Below are positions 29,198-37,610 of a stretch of DNA of 64,000 nt, in pieces. The notes beneath the pieces were generated by a model. It made no database searches and was not told where the DNA came from. It saw only the letters and a program-made list of their open reading frames with translations. Position 1 is the first letter of the stretch, and the number at the start of each line of letters is the position of its first letter. This DNA comes from Pseudacidovorax sp. (GTDB lineage Bacteria > Pseudomonadota > Gammaproteobacteria > Burkholderiales > Burkholderiaceae_C), in assembly GCF_017991995.1 (NCBI RefSeq), contig NZ_JAGOPN010000004.1:124001-188000 (forward strand), written 5' to 3'. The translations under genes and the position numbers were made by a program.

Positions 29198-32100
29198 GGT
29201 TGTCGGCTCCGGATTCTTCCTGAATGCCCGCTTCCTGGGCATGGCGCTTGTTCATGTCCTGCTGGCGCTTGCTGCCCTTGAAGATCGTGCGCACCACCAC
29301 GAAGAAGATGGGCACGAAGAAAACGGCCAGCGCCGTGCCCGTGAGCATGCCGCCCAGCACGCCGGTGCCGATGGCGCGCTGGCTGGCCGAGCCCGCGCCC
29401 GAGGCCAGCACCAGCGGCACCACGCCCAGGCCGAAGGCCAGCGAGGTCATCACGATCGGGCGGAAGCGCAGGTGGGCGGCTTCCAGCGCGGCGGCGATGG
29501 CACTCTTGCCCTGCGCCTGCAGGTCCTTGGCGAACTCGATGATCAGGATGGCGTTCTTCGCCGACAGGCCGATGATGGTGATCAGGCCCACCTGGAAGTA
29601 CACGTCGTTCGAGTAGCCGCGCAGCAGCGTGGCCAGCAGCACCCCCAGCACACCCAGGGGCACCACCAGGATCACCGACAGCGGGATCGACCAGCTTTCG
29701 TACAGCGCCGCCAGGCACAGGAACACCGCCAGGATGGCGAAGCCATACAGGATGATGGCCTGCGAGCCGGCGAGCTTTTCTTCGCGCGACTGGCCCGTCC
29801 ATTCGAAGCCGAAGCCCGCGGGCAGCTGGCCGGCCAGCTTCTCCATCTCGGCCATGGCAGCGCCCGAGCTGTAGCCGGGCGCGGCCTCGCCGCTGATGCG
29901 CATCGCGGGGTAGCCGTTGTAGCGCACCGTCTGCTGCGCGCCCTTGATCCAGCGCGTGGTCGCGAAGGAGGCGAAGGGCACCGGCTGGCCTTGCGTGTTG
30001 GACGCGTTCAGCCGCAGCAGGTCCTCGGGCTGCATGCGGGCCGGGGCATCGGCCTGCACCACCACGCGCTGCAGGCGGCCGCGATTCGGGAAGTCGTTGA
30101 TGTAGCTCGACCCGAGCGCGGTCGACAGCGCGGTGTTGATGGCATCGAAGCCCACGCCCAGGGCCTGTGCCTTGTCGCGGTCGATGTCGATCTGCAGCTG
30201 CGGCGCATCCTCCAGGCCGTCGGGGCGCATCGCGGTCAACACCGGGCTCTTCATGGCCATGCCCAGCAGCTGGTTGCGGGCGTTGACCAGCGCGTCATGG
30301 CCCTGGCCCGACCGGTCCTGCAGCCGGAAGCTGAAGCCGCTGGCCGAGCCCAGTTCGGGGATCGGCGGCGGGTTGAGCGGGTAGATGAAGGCATCGCGCA
30401 CGCCCGACAGCGCACCGAAGGCGCGGCCGGCCAGCGCGGAGGCCGAGTTGGCCTCGCCGTCGCGCTCCTTCCAGTCCTTGAGCGTGACGAAGGCGATGCC
30501 CGCGTTCTGGCCCTGGCCCGAGAAGCTGAAGCCCAGCACGCCCACGATGCTCTGCACCTGCGGCTGCTTGAGCATGAAGTTCTCGACCTTCTCCATCACC
30601 GCCTCGGTGCGCTCCAGCGTGGCGCCCGGCGGCAGCTGCACGTTCACCAGGATGTTGCCCTGGTCTTCCTGTGGCAGGAAGGAGGTGGGCAGGCGCGAGT
30701 ACACGAACACCACGCCGCCGATGATGGCCAGGTAGATGATCAGGTAGCGCGCCGCGCGGCGCAGCAGGCGCGACACGAAGCCTTCATAGCCCTTGGCCGT
30801 GCGCGAGAAGCCGCGGTTGAACCAGCCGAAGAAGCCGCGCTTCTCGTGGTGGTGGCCCGCTTCGACCGGCTTGAGCAGCGTGGCGCACAGCGCCGGCGTG
30901 AGCGACAGTGCCATGAAGGCCGAGAAGGCGATCGAGGCCACCATCACCGCCGAGAACTGGCGGTAGATGTTGCCCGTTGAGCCCGCGAAGAAGGCCAGCG
31001 GCACGAACACCGAGATCAGCACCACCGTCACGCCGATGATGGCGCCGGAGATCTGCTGCATTGCCTTGCGCGTGGCCTGCAAGGGTGGCAGGCCTTCCTC
31101 GCTCATGATGCGCTCGACGTTCTCCACCACCACGATGGCATCGTCCACCACGATGCCGATCACCAGCACCATGCCGAACATGGTCAGCACGTTGATCGAG
31201 AAGCCCAGGGCCAGCAGCGTGCCGAAGGTTCCCAGCAGTGCCACCGGCACCACCAGCGTCGGGATGAGCGTGTAGCGCCAGTTCTGCAGGAACAGGAACA
31301 TCACCAGGAACACCAGCACCACGGCCTCGACCAGGGTCTCGACCACCTGGCTGATGGAGATGCTGATGAAGGCCGAGCTGTCGTAGGGAATGGAGTAGCT
31401 CACGCCCTGCGGGAAGAAGCGCTTGAGCTCGTCCATCTTGGCGCGCACCGCCTTGGCGGCCTGCAGCGCATTGCCCGATGGCGACAGCTGCACGCCCAGG
31501 CCCACGGCCGGCTTGCCGTTCAGGCGGGCCGAGGTGGCATAGCTCTGGCCGCCGATCTCGATGCGGGCCACGTCCTTGAGCCGCACGGTCGAGCCGTCGG
31601 CATTGGCGCGCAGCACGATGTTGCCGAACTGCTCCACCGACGACAGCTGGCCCTTGACCACCACCGTGGCCGCGATGGCCTGGCCGGTGACGTTGGGCAG
31701 GTCGCCGATGGTGCCGGAGGCGACCTGGGCGTTCTGGTTGCGGATGGCGGTGTTGACGTCGCCCGCGCTCAGGTTCAGGCCTTGCAGCTTGGCCGGGTCG
31801 ATCCACACGCGCATCGCCGTCTCGCTGCCGAAGAGCTGCACCTGGCCGATGCCGGGCACGCGCTGCAGTTCGGGCTGGATGTTGCGCGCGGCGTAGTCGC
31901 CCAGCTGCGTGGTGTCCACGGCCGGGTTGGTCGACGACAGCATCGTGAACAGCAGGAAGTTGTTGCGCGACTTGTCCACGCGCACGCCCTGCTGCGTCAC
32001 GGCCGAGGGCAGGCGTGGCGTCGCGCGCGACAGCCGGTTCTGAACGTCCACCTGCGCCAGGTCGGCGTTGGTGCCGGGCTCGAAGGTCACGGTGATCGAA

Positions 32101-32363
32101 CCGGTGCCGTCGGCCTGCGCCACCGACTCCATGTAGATCAGGCCGGGCGAGCCGTTCATCTCGCGCTCGATGACCGACAACACGCTGTCTTCCAGCGTCT
32201 GGGCCGAGGCGCCGGGATAGGCGGCGTTGATGACGATGGCCGGCGGGGCCACCGGCGGGTACTGGGCGATCGGCAGCTGCGTGATCGCCACGCCGCCCAT
32301 CACCAGGATGAACAGAGCGATCACCCACGCAAAGATGGGGCGATCGATGAAGAACTTGGCCAT
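29190..32363 (-). CDS. RND (HAE1) multidrug efflux pump, AcrB/MexB type
   Basis: A 1057-residue inner-membrane proton antiporter of the hydrophobe/amphiphile efflux family. It starts MAKFFIDRPIFAWVIALFIL as AcrB does. The proton-relay pair Asp-Asp is in IGIVVDDAIVVVENVERIM and the partner Lys in GLSAKNAILIIEFAKDLQ. Twelve membrane segments and two large periplasmic loops are as expected for the length. It is the middle gene of an adaptor-pump-channel operon. Confidence 0.97.
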   Translation of the reverse strand: MAKFFIDRPIFAWVIALFILVMGGVAITQLPIAQYPPVAPPAIVINAAYPGASAQTLEDSVLSVIEREMNGSPGLIYMESVAQADGTGSITVTFEPGTNADLAQVDVQNRLSRATPRLPSAVTQQGVRVDKSRNNFLLFTMLSSTNPAVDTTQLGDYAARNIQPELQRVPGIGQVQLFGSETAMRVWIDPAKLQGLNLSAGDVNTAIRNQNAQVASGTIGDLPNVTGQAIAATVVVKGQLSSVEQFGNIVLRANADGSTVRLKDVARIEIGGQSYATSARLNGKPAVGLGVQLSPSGNALQAAKAVRAKMDELKRFFPQGVSYSIPYDSSAFISISISQVVETLVEAVVLVFLVMFLFLQNWRYTLIPTLVVPVALLGTFGTLLALGFSINVLTMFGMVLVIGIVVDDAIVVVENVERIMSEEGLPPLQATRKAMQQISGAIIGVTVVLISVFVPLAFFAGSTGNIYRQFSAVMVASIAFSAFMALSLTPALCATLLKPVEAGHHHEKRGFFGWFNRGFSRTAKGYEGFVSRLLRRAARYLIIYLAIIGGVVFVYSRLPTSFLPQEDQGNILVNVQLPPGATLERTEAVMEKVENFMLKQPQVQSIVGVLGFSFSGQGQNAGIAFVTLKDWKERDGEANSASALAGRAFGALSGVRDAFIYPLNPPPIPELGSASGFSFRLQDRSGQGHDALVNARNQLLGMAMKSPVLTAMRPDGLEDAPQLQIDIDRDKAQALGVGFDAINTALSTALGSSYINDFPNRGRLQRVVVQADAPARMQPEDLLRLNASNTQGQPVPFASFATTRWIKGAQQTVRYNGYPAMRISGEAAPGYSSGAAMAEMEKLAGQLPAGFGFEWTGQSREEKLAGSQAIILYGFAILAVFLCLAALYESWSIPLSVILVVPLGVLGVLLATLLRGYSNDVYFQVGLITIIGLSAKNAILIIEFAKDLQAQGKSAIAAALEAAHLRFRPIVMTSLAFGLGVVPLVLASGAGSASQRAIGTGVLGGMLTGTALAVFFVPIFFVVVRTIFKGSKRQQDMNKRHAQEAGIQEESGADNHG

Positions 32364-32413
32364 AGAAGTGCTCGCGTTCCTTCTTCGTGATCAGTCGGGG
32401 TTGCGTGCCGGCG

Positions 32414-33691
32414 TCATTGCTTGGCCGGTGCGGCCGCTGCCGCGGGGGCCGATGCGCCAGCGGCCGGGGCTGCGGCGGCGGTCGTCGGCGGCTGCCAGGG
32501 CACGGCCTTCACCGGCGTGCCGGGCGGCAGCATCTGCAGCTTCTGGAAGCCGTCGACCATCACCTGCTCGCCTTCCTTGAGGCCCTCGGTCACGATCCAG
32601 CGGTTGTTCCTGCCGGCGGTGATCTTCACGTTGCGCTTGGACAGCTTGCCGTCCTGGCCCACGATGGTCACGGTATCGCCCTGGTCGGTGCGCGTGACGG
32701 CCTGCTGCGGCACGCTGATGGCCTTGTCGACCTGCGCCTGCTCGGTGCGCACGCGCACGTACATGCCGGGCAACAGCTCGCCCTTCGGATTGGGCAACTC
32801 GGCGCGCAGGGTGATCTGGCCGGTGCTCGCATCCACCGTCAGGTCGGAGAAGAGCAGGCGGCCACGCTGGGCGAACTCGGTGCCGTCCTCCAGCACGATG
32901 CGCACGTCGGCGGCGTCCGGGCCGCTGGCGCGCTGCAGCTTGCCCTGCGCCATCGCGCGGCGCATGCGCATCACCTCGGTCGCCGACTGCGTGAAGTTGA
33001 CGTAGAGCGGATCGATCTGCTGGATGGTGGCGAGCTGGGTCGCTTCGCCCTGGCCCACCAGCGCGCCCTCGGTCACCAGTGCGCGGCCGATGCGGCCAGA
33101 GATGGGGGCCGTGACGGTGGCATAGCCCAGGTTGATGCGGGCCGTGGTCACGGAGGCTCGGCCGGCCAGCACGTCGGCCTCGGCGGCCTTCTGCGAGGCG
33201 ATGGCGTTGGCATAGTCCTGCTTGCTCACCGCGTTGGCCTCGACCAGGGGCTTGTAGCGATCGGCCAGCGCCTTGGCCTGGGCCGCATTGGCCTCGGCGC
33301 GCGCCAGGGTCGCCTCGGCGCTGCGCAGCGTGGCCTCGTAGGGCGAGGCGTCGATCCTGAACAGCGGTTGGCCGGCCTTCACGTCGCTGCCCTCCACGAA
33401 CAGGCGCTTCTGCAGGATGCCGGCGGCACGGGCGCGCACCTGGGCGACGCGCGTGGCCTCGAGCCGGCCGGGCAGTTCGGTCACCAGTCCGACTTCGCCC
33501 GGGGTGGCGACCACCACCCCGACCTCGGGGGCCGGCATGCCGCCGCCCGGAGGACCGCCGGCCGGTGCCGCGGCGTCCTTCTTGCCGCAGGCCACCAGGG
33601 CCAGGCTCAGAAGGACCGCGGTGGCGGCGAGGGTCAGGGGCGAACCGGGACGAAACATCGAACGACTTGCAACAACATGCGATGCAGGCAT
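32414..33691 (-). CDS. RND efflux periplasmic adaptor (AcrA/MexA type)
   Basis: A 425-residue lipoprotein adaptor. After a signal segment with an LVACG lipobox (near residue 35) come a Gly/Pro linker, the barrel-sandwich halves (GRLEATRVAQVRARAAGILQKRLFVEGSDVKAGQPLFRIDASPYEA and TVTAPISGRIGRALVTEGALVG), a helical hairpin and a beta-barrel domain. The ATG at 33691 has an AGAGGA site; the ATG at 33658 does not. It opens the efflux operon and lies next to an AcrR-like operator. Confidence 0.94.
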   Translation of the reverse strand: MPASHVVASRSMFRPGSPLTLAATAVLLSLALVACGKKDAAAPAGGPPGGGMPAPEVGVVVATPGEVGLVTELPGRLEATRVAQVRARAAGILQKRLFVEGSDVKAGQPLFRIDASPYEATLRSAEATLARAEANAAQAKALADRYKPLVEANAVSKQDYANAIASQKAAEADVLAGRASVTTARINLGYATVTAPISGRIGRALVTEGALVGQGEATQLATIQQIDPLYVNFTQSATEVMRMRRAMAQGKLQRASGPDAADVRIVLEDGTEFAQRGRLLFSDLTVDASTGQITLRAELPNPKGELLPGMYVRVRTEQAQVDKAISVPQQAVTRTDQGDTVTIVGQDGKLSKRNVKITAGRNNRWIVTEGLKEGEQVMVDGFQKLQMLPPGTPVKAVPWQPPTTAAAAPAAGASAPAAAAAPAKQ

Positions 33692-33800
33692 GCGAATCCT
33701 CTTGGAGTGGGATTGAAAAAGCGGAGGAAGCGGACGCGCCGCGGATCGATCATGCGTGCAGGCAGATCGGGGCGCCAGAAGCTTGCCGGGGCAGCAAGTT

Positions 33801-33822
33801 TACATACATTCTTGAATGTATA
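33801..33822. promoter_or_regulatory. AcrR-like operator palindrome
   Basis: TACATACATTCTTGAATGTA followed by TA is an almost perfect inverted repeat (ATACATTC / GAATGTAT arms). It closely resembles the known E. coli AcrR operator, in which TACATACATT and GAATGTATGTA arms occur. It sits between the divergent adaptor gene (start 33691) and the TetR gene (start 33874), about 50 bp from the latter. Confidence 0.85.
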
Positions 33823-33873
33823 GTCGCGGCCCTCACGTTTCGGTTTATTTCGTTTTCTTGCCAAGGAGATGCC

Positions 33874-34650
33874 GTGGTACGGCGCACGAAGGAAGAAGCC
33901 CTGGCCACTCGCCATCGCCTGCTCGATGCGGCCGAGCGGCTGTTCCAGGCCCAGGGCGTGTCGCGCACGTCATTGCAGCAGATCGCCGAGGAAGCGGGGG
34001 CCACCCGCGGCGCCGTCTACTGGCATTTCAAGGACAAGGCCGACCTCTTCAACGCCATGATGGAGCGGGTCACGCTGCCGATGGAGAAGGGCGTGCGCCA
34101 GGCGGCGGCGCCGGCCGGGGTCGATCCGCTGGACCTGATCGAGCAGGGCATGACGCAGGCGCTGGCGCTCATCGCCGACGACCCGCAGGTGCGCCGCGTG
34201 TTCCAGATCGCGGTGCACAAGGTCGAGTACACGGACGAGATGGCCTCGGTGCAGCAGCGGCACCTGGGCGCGCGCGATGCGTGCGTCATGGACTTCGAGA
34301 AGGCCCTGCGGCTGGCTGCGCGCATGCGCGGGCTGCGGCTGCCGGTGCCGGCCCGCACCGCGGCGCACGGCCTGCATGCCCTGATGTCGGGCCTGATCGA
34401 CGACTGGCTGCTGGAGCCGGCCGCCTTCGACCTCGTGCCCGCGGGCCGTCGGCTCTTCGGTGTCTATCTCGCCGGCCTCGGCCTTCCCCGCGGTGGGGAG
34501 GCGGCCGATGCGGCGGCGCCCGTCCTGCCGGCGGGGCGCGCCGAGCACGCCAAGCGCAGAAGATCGGTCATAATGCCGGGTTCGCGGCCGAACTCGGCGC
34601 GACTTTCTCGCCGTATTTCAACGGATAGAATTCGGCCCTCCGAAGGCTGA
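33874..34650 (+). CDS. TetR/AcrR-family efflux regulator
   Basis: A 258-residue repressor divergent from the efflux operon. It starts MVRRTKEEALATRHRLLDAAERLFQAQGVSRTSLQQIAEEAGATRGAVYWHFKDKADLF, the AcrR/TtgR-type DNA-binding domain; the GTG at 33874 has an AAGGAG site. The rest is a helical ligand domain as in AcrR (about residues 70-205). The last ~40 residues (Ala/Pro- then Arg/Ser-rich) look unrelated to the family: the final 44 bp overlap a tRNA-Arg gene on the same strand, so the tail may be translation into neighbouring DNA after loss of the original stop. Confidence 0.9.
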   Translation: MVRRTKEEALATRHRLLDAAERLFQAQGVSRTSLQQIAEEAGATRGAVYWHFKDKADLFNAMMERVTLPMEKGVRQAAAPAGVDPLDLIEQGMTQALALIADDPQVRRVFQIAVHKVEYTDEMASVQQRHLGARDACVMDFEKALRLAARMRGLRLPVPARTAAHGLHALMSGLIDDWLLEPAAFDLVPAGRRLFGVYLAGLGLPRGGEAADAAAPVLPAGRAEHAKRRRSVIMPGSRPNSARLSRRISTDRIRPSEG

Positions 34651-34681
34651 GATCCAGGTTCGATTCCTGGCGGCGGGACCA
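34607..34681 (+). tRNA. tRNA-Arg (anticodon CCG)
   Basis: A 75-nt cloverleaf with encoded CCA. The acceptor CTCGCCG pairs with CGGCGGG (one G-U type pair); the anticodon stem CGGCC/GGCTG encloses loop CTCCGAA with CCG at positions 34-36; the T-arm is CCAGG-TTCGATT-CCTGG. The D-stem TTTC/GAAT is weak, with three pairs. It reads codon CGG. A -10-like CATAAT (34569-34574) lies 33 bp upstream, inside the TetR reading frame. A strong terminator follows. Confidence 0.9.
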
Positions 34682-34690
34682 GACACAGAG

Positions 34691-34727
34691 CCCGGCTACG
34701 TTTCTGACGTAGCCGGGTTTTTCTTTT
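34691..34727 (+). terminator. Rho-independent terminator after tRNA-Arg
   Basis: CCCGGCTACG (34691-34700), a 7-base loop and CGTAGCCGGG (34708-34717) form a perfect 10-bp stem followed by TTTTTCTTTT. It ends the tRNA transcript and any read-through from the TetR gene. Confidence 0.95.
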
Positions 34728-34787
34728 GTTCTCGCCGATGCGAAGGACCGCGCCCCGGCCCCGGGGCCGACATGCGGCTTCTCGAAG

Positions 34788-34813
34788 ATAAATGAACCAA
34801 CAAGTTCATTTAT
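34788..34813. promoter_or_regulatory. Palindromic operator upstream of the LysR gene
   Basis: ATAAATGAAC and GTTCATTTAT are perfect 10-base arms around CAACAA. The AT-rich site stands out in GC-rich surroundings, 111 bp before the LysR-family start, and is a good candidate for autoregulation. No divergent target gene is next to it; the tRNA lies on the other side. Confidence 0.7.
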
Positions 34814-34923
34814 GCTTCGGCGATGCGGATGTTCATGCGTTCCCGAGCCCCGGAGCCCGTTCGTGCGGCGGGCCGATTTCAACCGGATGCACAGGCATCG
34901 GCTTCGGCCGTTGATGAAGCCGC

Positions 34924-35817
34924 ATGTCGGTCGACAGCCTCGACCTGATCAAGACCTTCCATGAAGTTGCCAGCCGTGGCAGCTTCTCGAAGGCGGCCGT
35001 CTCGCTGCAGCTGTCCAAGGCAACGGCCAGCAAGTACGTGGCGGAACTCGAGCGGCGGCTCGGCGTGCGGCTGCTGCACCGCTCCACCCGCGCGATCAGC
35101 CTGACCGATGCCGGCCAGCGTCTGCTCGAGCGCAGCACCTACCTCGTTTCCTACGCAGAGGAAATGATGGACGAACTGCGCGAATTCGGATCGCTGCCCA
35201 AGGGAGGGCTCACGCTGAGCGCACCCTACGGCCTGATGTTCGGCGGCTTCAGCGACATCATCGCCACCTATGTGCGCAGCTACCCGGACGTGCGGCTCAC
35301 CCTGCGCTTCACCAACGAACCGATCGATCTCATCCGCGAGGGCGTGGACCTGCACTTCGGCAGCGGCACCATCGCCGACCAGCACCTCATCGCGCGCCGC
35401 GTGATGAAGTTCGACCTGGTGCTGTGCGCTGCGCCGGCCTATTGGGAGCGTTTCGGCAGACCGGCCACGCTCGAGGAGCTGACCCACCACAACGTGCTGC
35501 AGTACAGCGCCTGGGCGGCGGCGAGCCTGGCGCCGGCGCGTCGGCCGGACGCGCCGGTCGCCCATCGGCTTGGCGTCATCGAGGTCAACGACCCGGTGGC
35601 CGTGGTCCAACTGGCGTTGCGGGGCGTCGGCATCGCGGTCGCTCCCAAGCCCGCCGTGGCGTCCTTCCTGGCGAATGGGGAACTGGTACAGGCCCTGGAC
35701 GAGCACATGCCCAAGGACCTCTGGGTCTATGCGGCCTATTCCGAGCGACGCCACAAGAGTGCGGCGCTGTCGGCGATGCTGCGCCTCCTGGATCGCTTCG
35801 GCCTGGATGTCCAGTGA
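34924..35817 (+). CDS. LysR-family transcriptional regulator
   Basis: A 297-residue LysR regulator of the CrgA/AaeR-like subgroup. The winged HTH occupies residues 5-62 (LIKTFHEVASRGSFSKAAVSLQLSKATASKYVAELERRLGVRLLHRSTR), and the periplasmic-binding-like effector domain runs from about 90 to the end. No obvious target operon is adjacent; the next gene is convergent. An AT-rich palindrome 111 bp upstream is a likely binding site. Confidence 0.93.
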   Translation: MSVDSLDLIKTFHEVASRGSFSKAAVSLQLSKATASKYVAELERRLGVRLLHRSTRAISLTDAGQRLLERSTYLVSYAEEMMDELREFGSLPKGGLTLSAPYGLMFGGFSDIIATYVRSYPDVRLTLRFTNEPIDLIREGVDLHFGSGTIADQHLIARRVMKFDLVLCAAPAYWERFGRPATLEELTHHNVLQYSAWAAASLAPARRPDAPVAHRLGVIEVNDPVAVVQLALRGVGIAVAPKPAVASFLANGELVQALDEHMPKDLWVYAAYSERRHKSAALSAMLRLLDRFGLDVQ

Positions 35818-35866
35818 GCGTGGCGGGACCGCGCTCCGGGTTTCGAAGGATGCCGAAGGTCAGGGT

Positions 35867-36508
35867 TCAGTCTGCGTGCGCGACGGCCGTGACGGGTGGC
35901 CGCTGCGCCGCGGCCCGCGGGTGGGAGCCGGCGCGCACCGCGCCGTCCATGCCGCAGCGGTAGCGGCGCAGCCAGTCTGCATCGACCGTGGGCCGTGCCG
36001 GTGCGCGCAGGGCCGCGATGGTGCGCAGATGGCCCGCGTCCCATGGGTCGAGTTCCTCGCCCTCGCTGCCGGCCAGGTCCACCCATTCGGCATCCACGGC
36101 CGCCACGCAGCCGATGCCCTCGGGCCACATGGGGCGGCCGAGCGCACGCACCAGATCGGCGAGCCGTTGGCGTTCCTGGTGGGCGTCCGGCGTGCAGGGC
36201 CAGGCCACGAAACAGTCCTCGGCCAGCACGGCCACGCGGCGGGGGTCCGTCACGGCCTGGCGCAGGCGGCGCAGCAATTCCCGGCTCGCGCCGGTCGCCA
36301 CGTCCTCGCCATAGGCGGCGCGGATGGCCCACAGGTCCGGCAGCGTCACCAGCGCCGCGCGCGAGCCCGACAGCTCGCCGCCCGGGCGCGCGCCGTCCGC
36401 CCGCGCAGTGGCGCTCCCATACCGCGCCGGCACCGGCGGGAACAGGCAGCGCCGCCCCGCGACGCGCTCGTCGGTGCCTGTTCGCAGCAATGGCAGGGCT
36501 TCCAGCAT
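35867..36508 (-). CDS. Unknown protein with a possible degenerate GGDEF-like segment
   Basis: A 213-residue soluble protein with no signal peptide. The segment ALVTLPDLWAIRAAYGEDVATGASRELLRRLRQAV followed by RRVAVLAEDCFVAWP has the spacing of a diguanylate cyclase core (metal-binding strand, helix, then the GGDEF hairpin), but AEDCF replaces GGDEF and the key acidic residue before the first helix is not clear, so catalysis is unlikely. The rest is unrecognised. ATG at 36508 is chosen over the 60-bp longer frame, which looks non-coding. Convergent with the LysR gene. Confidence 0.55.
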   Translation of the reverse strand: MLEALPLLRTGTDERVAGRRCLFPPVPARYGSATARADGARPGGELSGSRAALVTLPDLWAIRAAYGEDVATGASRELLRRLRQAVTDPRRVAVLAEDCFVAWPCTPDAHQERQRLADLVRALGRPMWPEGIGCVAAVDAEWVDLAGSEGEELDPWDAGHLRTIAALRAPARPTVDADWLRRYRCGMDGAVRAGSHPRAAAQRPPVTAVAHAD

Positions 36509-36853
36509 GGCTGTCAATGTAGGAAGCCCCCAGGTCGCTGCCGAGCGGAAACGGCTCCGAAATGACAAGTCGCTGACATCTGCCCACCGCGCCCGTCGAA
36601 GGCGCCGCGGCGCCCAGTCAGAGATATGTCAGCCAGTTAACACCTGATGCGCGATGCACCATCGCGGTGAAAGAGGCGCCGCCCAATACTCGTGCCGCCA
36701 TCAGGAGAGCGGGGATCTGGAAGGGCTGAGGAGGTGGGTGGCCGACGCAGGGCATGCATGCAAGCAATGCCCGGCGCCGGCGTGCCGTGCCTTGGGCTCC
36801 TGGCCGCCAAGCCGATGGCAATCCGGCTTGAATCTGTCCAAGGAGAACGTCAG
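36509..36853. other. 345-bp intergenic region before the export operon
   Basis: No gene is seen. It lies between the divergent 36508 start and the SapC start, so it should hold promoters for both. Eight-base inverted arms GCTGACAT (36572-36579) and ATGTCAGC (36626-36633) flank a GGCGCC-rich stretch and could be a regulator site. Its base composition is less GC-biased near 36620-36670. I cannot assign -35/-10 boxes with confidence. Confidence 0.5.
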
Positions 36854-37567
36854 TTGTTTGAAAAGGTCGTGCCCGTCAACAAAGAGCGCCATGCGCAAAC
36901 GCGCATCAAGGAAATCACGGGCTTTTCCTTCGCCTCCAAGTTCCACATCGCCTACGTCACCATGCACGAGTTCGCCCGTGCCGCGGCGATCTATCCCATC
37001 GTCTTCCTCGAAGACAAGGAGAAGGACGAGTTCCGGCCCGTGGCCCTGCTGGGCCTCGATGCGGGCACCAACCTCTTCGTTGGTGCCGACGGCAAATGGG
37101 ACGCCTCCTATGTGCCGGCGATCATCCGCCGCTATCCCTTCGCGCTGGCCTCGTCCGACAAGGAAGGCCAGTTCACCATCTGCATCGACGAGGGCAGCGA
37201 GCTGGTGAGCAGCACCGAAGGCAGCCCGCTGTTCGACGACAAGGGCGAGCCCACGCAGGTCATCGAGAACGTCAAGCGCTACCTGTCCGAGCTGCAGCAG
37301 ATGGACGCGCTGACCCGCGAGTTCGCCAAGTTCCTGGCCGCGCACAACATGCTCACGCCACTGAACATGCGCGTGCGCGAGTCGGCCGGCATCAAGAACA
37401 TCGCCGGCTGCTACGTGATCAACGAAGAGCGCCTGAACAACCTCTCGGACGAGCGCTTCCTGGAAATCCGTGCCAAGCGCTACCTGCCTGCGATCTATGC
37501 GCAGCTGATCTCGCTGGCCCAGATCGAGCGGCTGGTCACGCTGGCCGACAAGCGCGCCGGCAAGTAA
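36854..37567 (+). CDS. SapC family protein
   Basis: A 237-residue SapC-family protein (named after a gene of the Campylobacter fetus S-layer export locus). It shows the family segments VTMHEFARAAAIYPIVFLEDKEKDEFRPVALLGLDAGTNLFV, WDASYVPAIIRRYPFAL, GSPLFDDKGEPTQVIENV and the FLAAHNMLTPLNMRV stretch. There is no signal peptide. The TTG at 36854 is chosen as start: AAGGAG lies eight bases before it and MFEKVVPVN matches how homologues begin; an ATG at 36815 would add 13 residues. It is first in the operon-like run leading to the giant protein gene and probably assists its export or regulation (inference). Confidence 0.82.
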   Translation: MFEKVVPVNKERHAQTRIKEITGFSFASKFHIAYVTMHEFARAAAIYPIVFLEDKEKDEFRPVALLGLDAGTNLFVGADGKWDASYVPAIIRRYPFALASSDKEGQFTICIDEGSELVSSTEGSPLFDDKGEPTQVIENVKRYLSELQQMDALTREFAKFLAAHNMLTPLNMRVRESAGIKNIAGCYVINEERLNNLSDERFLEIRAKRYLPAIYAQLISLAQIERLVTLADKRAGK

Positions 37568-37610
37568 GAAGACGCGGGCCGTGCGCAGGCGGGCGTCGAC
37601 AAGGCGCGGC

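Noticed and set aside
34607..34727. Genomic island attachment site at the tRNA-Arg
   Set aside because: No integrase gene and no direct repeat of the tRNA 3' end were seen in the window; only the CDS overlap is reported.
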